A stretch of DNA of 6,545 bases from Fusobacteriaceae bacterium (GTDB taxonomy: Bacteria > Fusobacteriota > Fusobacteriia > Fusobacteriales > Fusobacteriaceae). The notes beneath the pieces were generated by a model. The model searched no databases. It saw only the letters and a list, made by a program, of their open reading frames with translations, and was not told the origin of the DNA. Shown piece after piece: positions 6,350-6,545 of the stretch. Numbering within the stretch: position 1 is the stretch's first letter; each line of letters opens with the position of its first letter. A program made the translations under genes and the position numbers. The stretch is from positions 1 through 6,545 of the forward strand of contig JAFGUR010000112.1 in assembly GCA_016938425.1 (NCBI GenBank). The letters run 5' to 3'.

Positions 6350-6545
6350 TCTTCAATTATTTCGCCAAAAATACATTCTTTGTTGTGACTACAAATCGTT
6401 ATAAAATACAAACCATCCTGACTATAATCGTAACCTTTTAATCTTATTGATTTCCTATTATGAATATCTGGATTATAAGTCATAAAACTCCTTTGTAAAT
6501 TACTACCTGCTAAAAATTAATTTTAACAAAATTTCTAATAAAAAT

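Larger units (their letters stand above)
6142..6483 (-). pseudogene. 3'-truncated REP-associated tyrosine transposase (RAYT), IS200-like HUH family
   Basis: Frame of 113 residues that is clearly the N-terminal half of a RAYT (TnpA-REP, Y1 transposase superfamily). Recognisable family pieces are the RKSIRLKGYDYSQDGLYFITIC start (10-31), FGEI (39-42), ILNEYGKIVENEL (58-70) and the HUH metal-binding motif PNHIHFVIEI, with His91 and His93. Full members run to roughly 170-200 residues. Their C-terminal half, including the catalytic Tyr helix (NYYEHIIR/YI.NNP region), is absent. I read all three - strand frames downstream to 6001 and found no remnant. Residues 46-53 (VGAHCMCP) and 104-111 (GHMQCAPT) are translations of the same hairpin repeat in opposite orientations; the first interrupts the usual FGEI...ILNEYG stretch. 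The ATG follows AAAGGAG (6488-6494) four bases upstream. DNA nicking is unlikely without the Tyr, so it is probably a decayed gene, though the frame is open. Confidence 0.85.

Noticed and set aside
6495..6545. Possible promoter for the RAYT gene and a GGTAG sequence at 6503-6507 (- strand)
   Set aside because: TTGTTA is present but no acceptable -10 box lies at the right distance, and GGTAG is not followed by a hairpin.

Overview
The window is very AT-rich, with strong AAGGAG-type ribosome binding sites and a guaA/guaB operon behind a purine riboswitch. This fits a low-GC anaerobe. Gene style and protein sequences look most like Fusobacterium, but that placement is an inference from memory and not a database match.

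Left part (1-1758, + strand): a small lipoprotein with a clear lipobox and an LPP20-like body, then a secreted SH3-YkuD L,D-transpeptidase with an intact SHGCVR active site. The transpeptidase has its own extended -10 promoter and a strong terminator. Both products belong to the cell envelope.

Middle (1786-5613, - strand): a guanine-biosynthesis operon read leftwards. In transcription order it has a sigma-70-type promoter, a guanine-class purine riboswitch with a terminator/antiterminator platform, guaA (GMP synthase), a two-helix membrane protein of unknown function, guaB (IMP dehydrogenase) and a 13-bp-stem terminator. guaB makes XMP from IMP and guaA turns XMP into GMP, so the riboswitch gives end-product feedback. 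The membrane gene lies tightly between them, and its stop codon overlaps the guaB Shine-Dalgarno. The guaB terminator faces the transpeptidase terminator.

Right part (5666-6545, - strand): a small single-helix membrane protein of unknown function and a 3'-truncated REP-associated tyrosine transposase (RAYT) gene. Three GTAG-headed hairpins of the REP type occur here in alternating orientation. Two are perfect 24-bp inverted copies that lie inside the RAYT reading frame and are translated. The third, with a different inner stem, lies between RAYT and the next gene. This self-invaded, truncated RAYT locus and the riboswitch operon with its embedded membrane gene are the most interesting parts of the window. 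I found no evidence of a wholly new multi-gene system.
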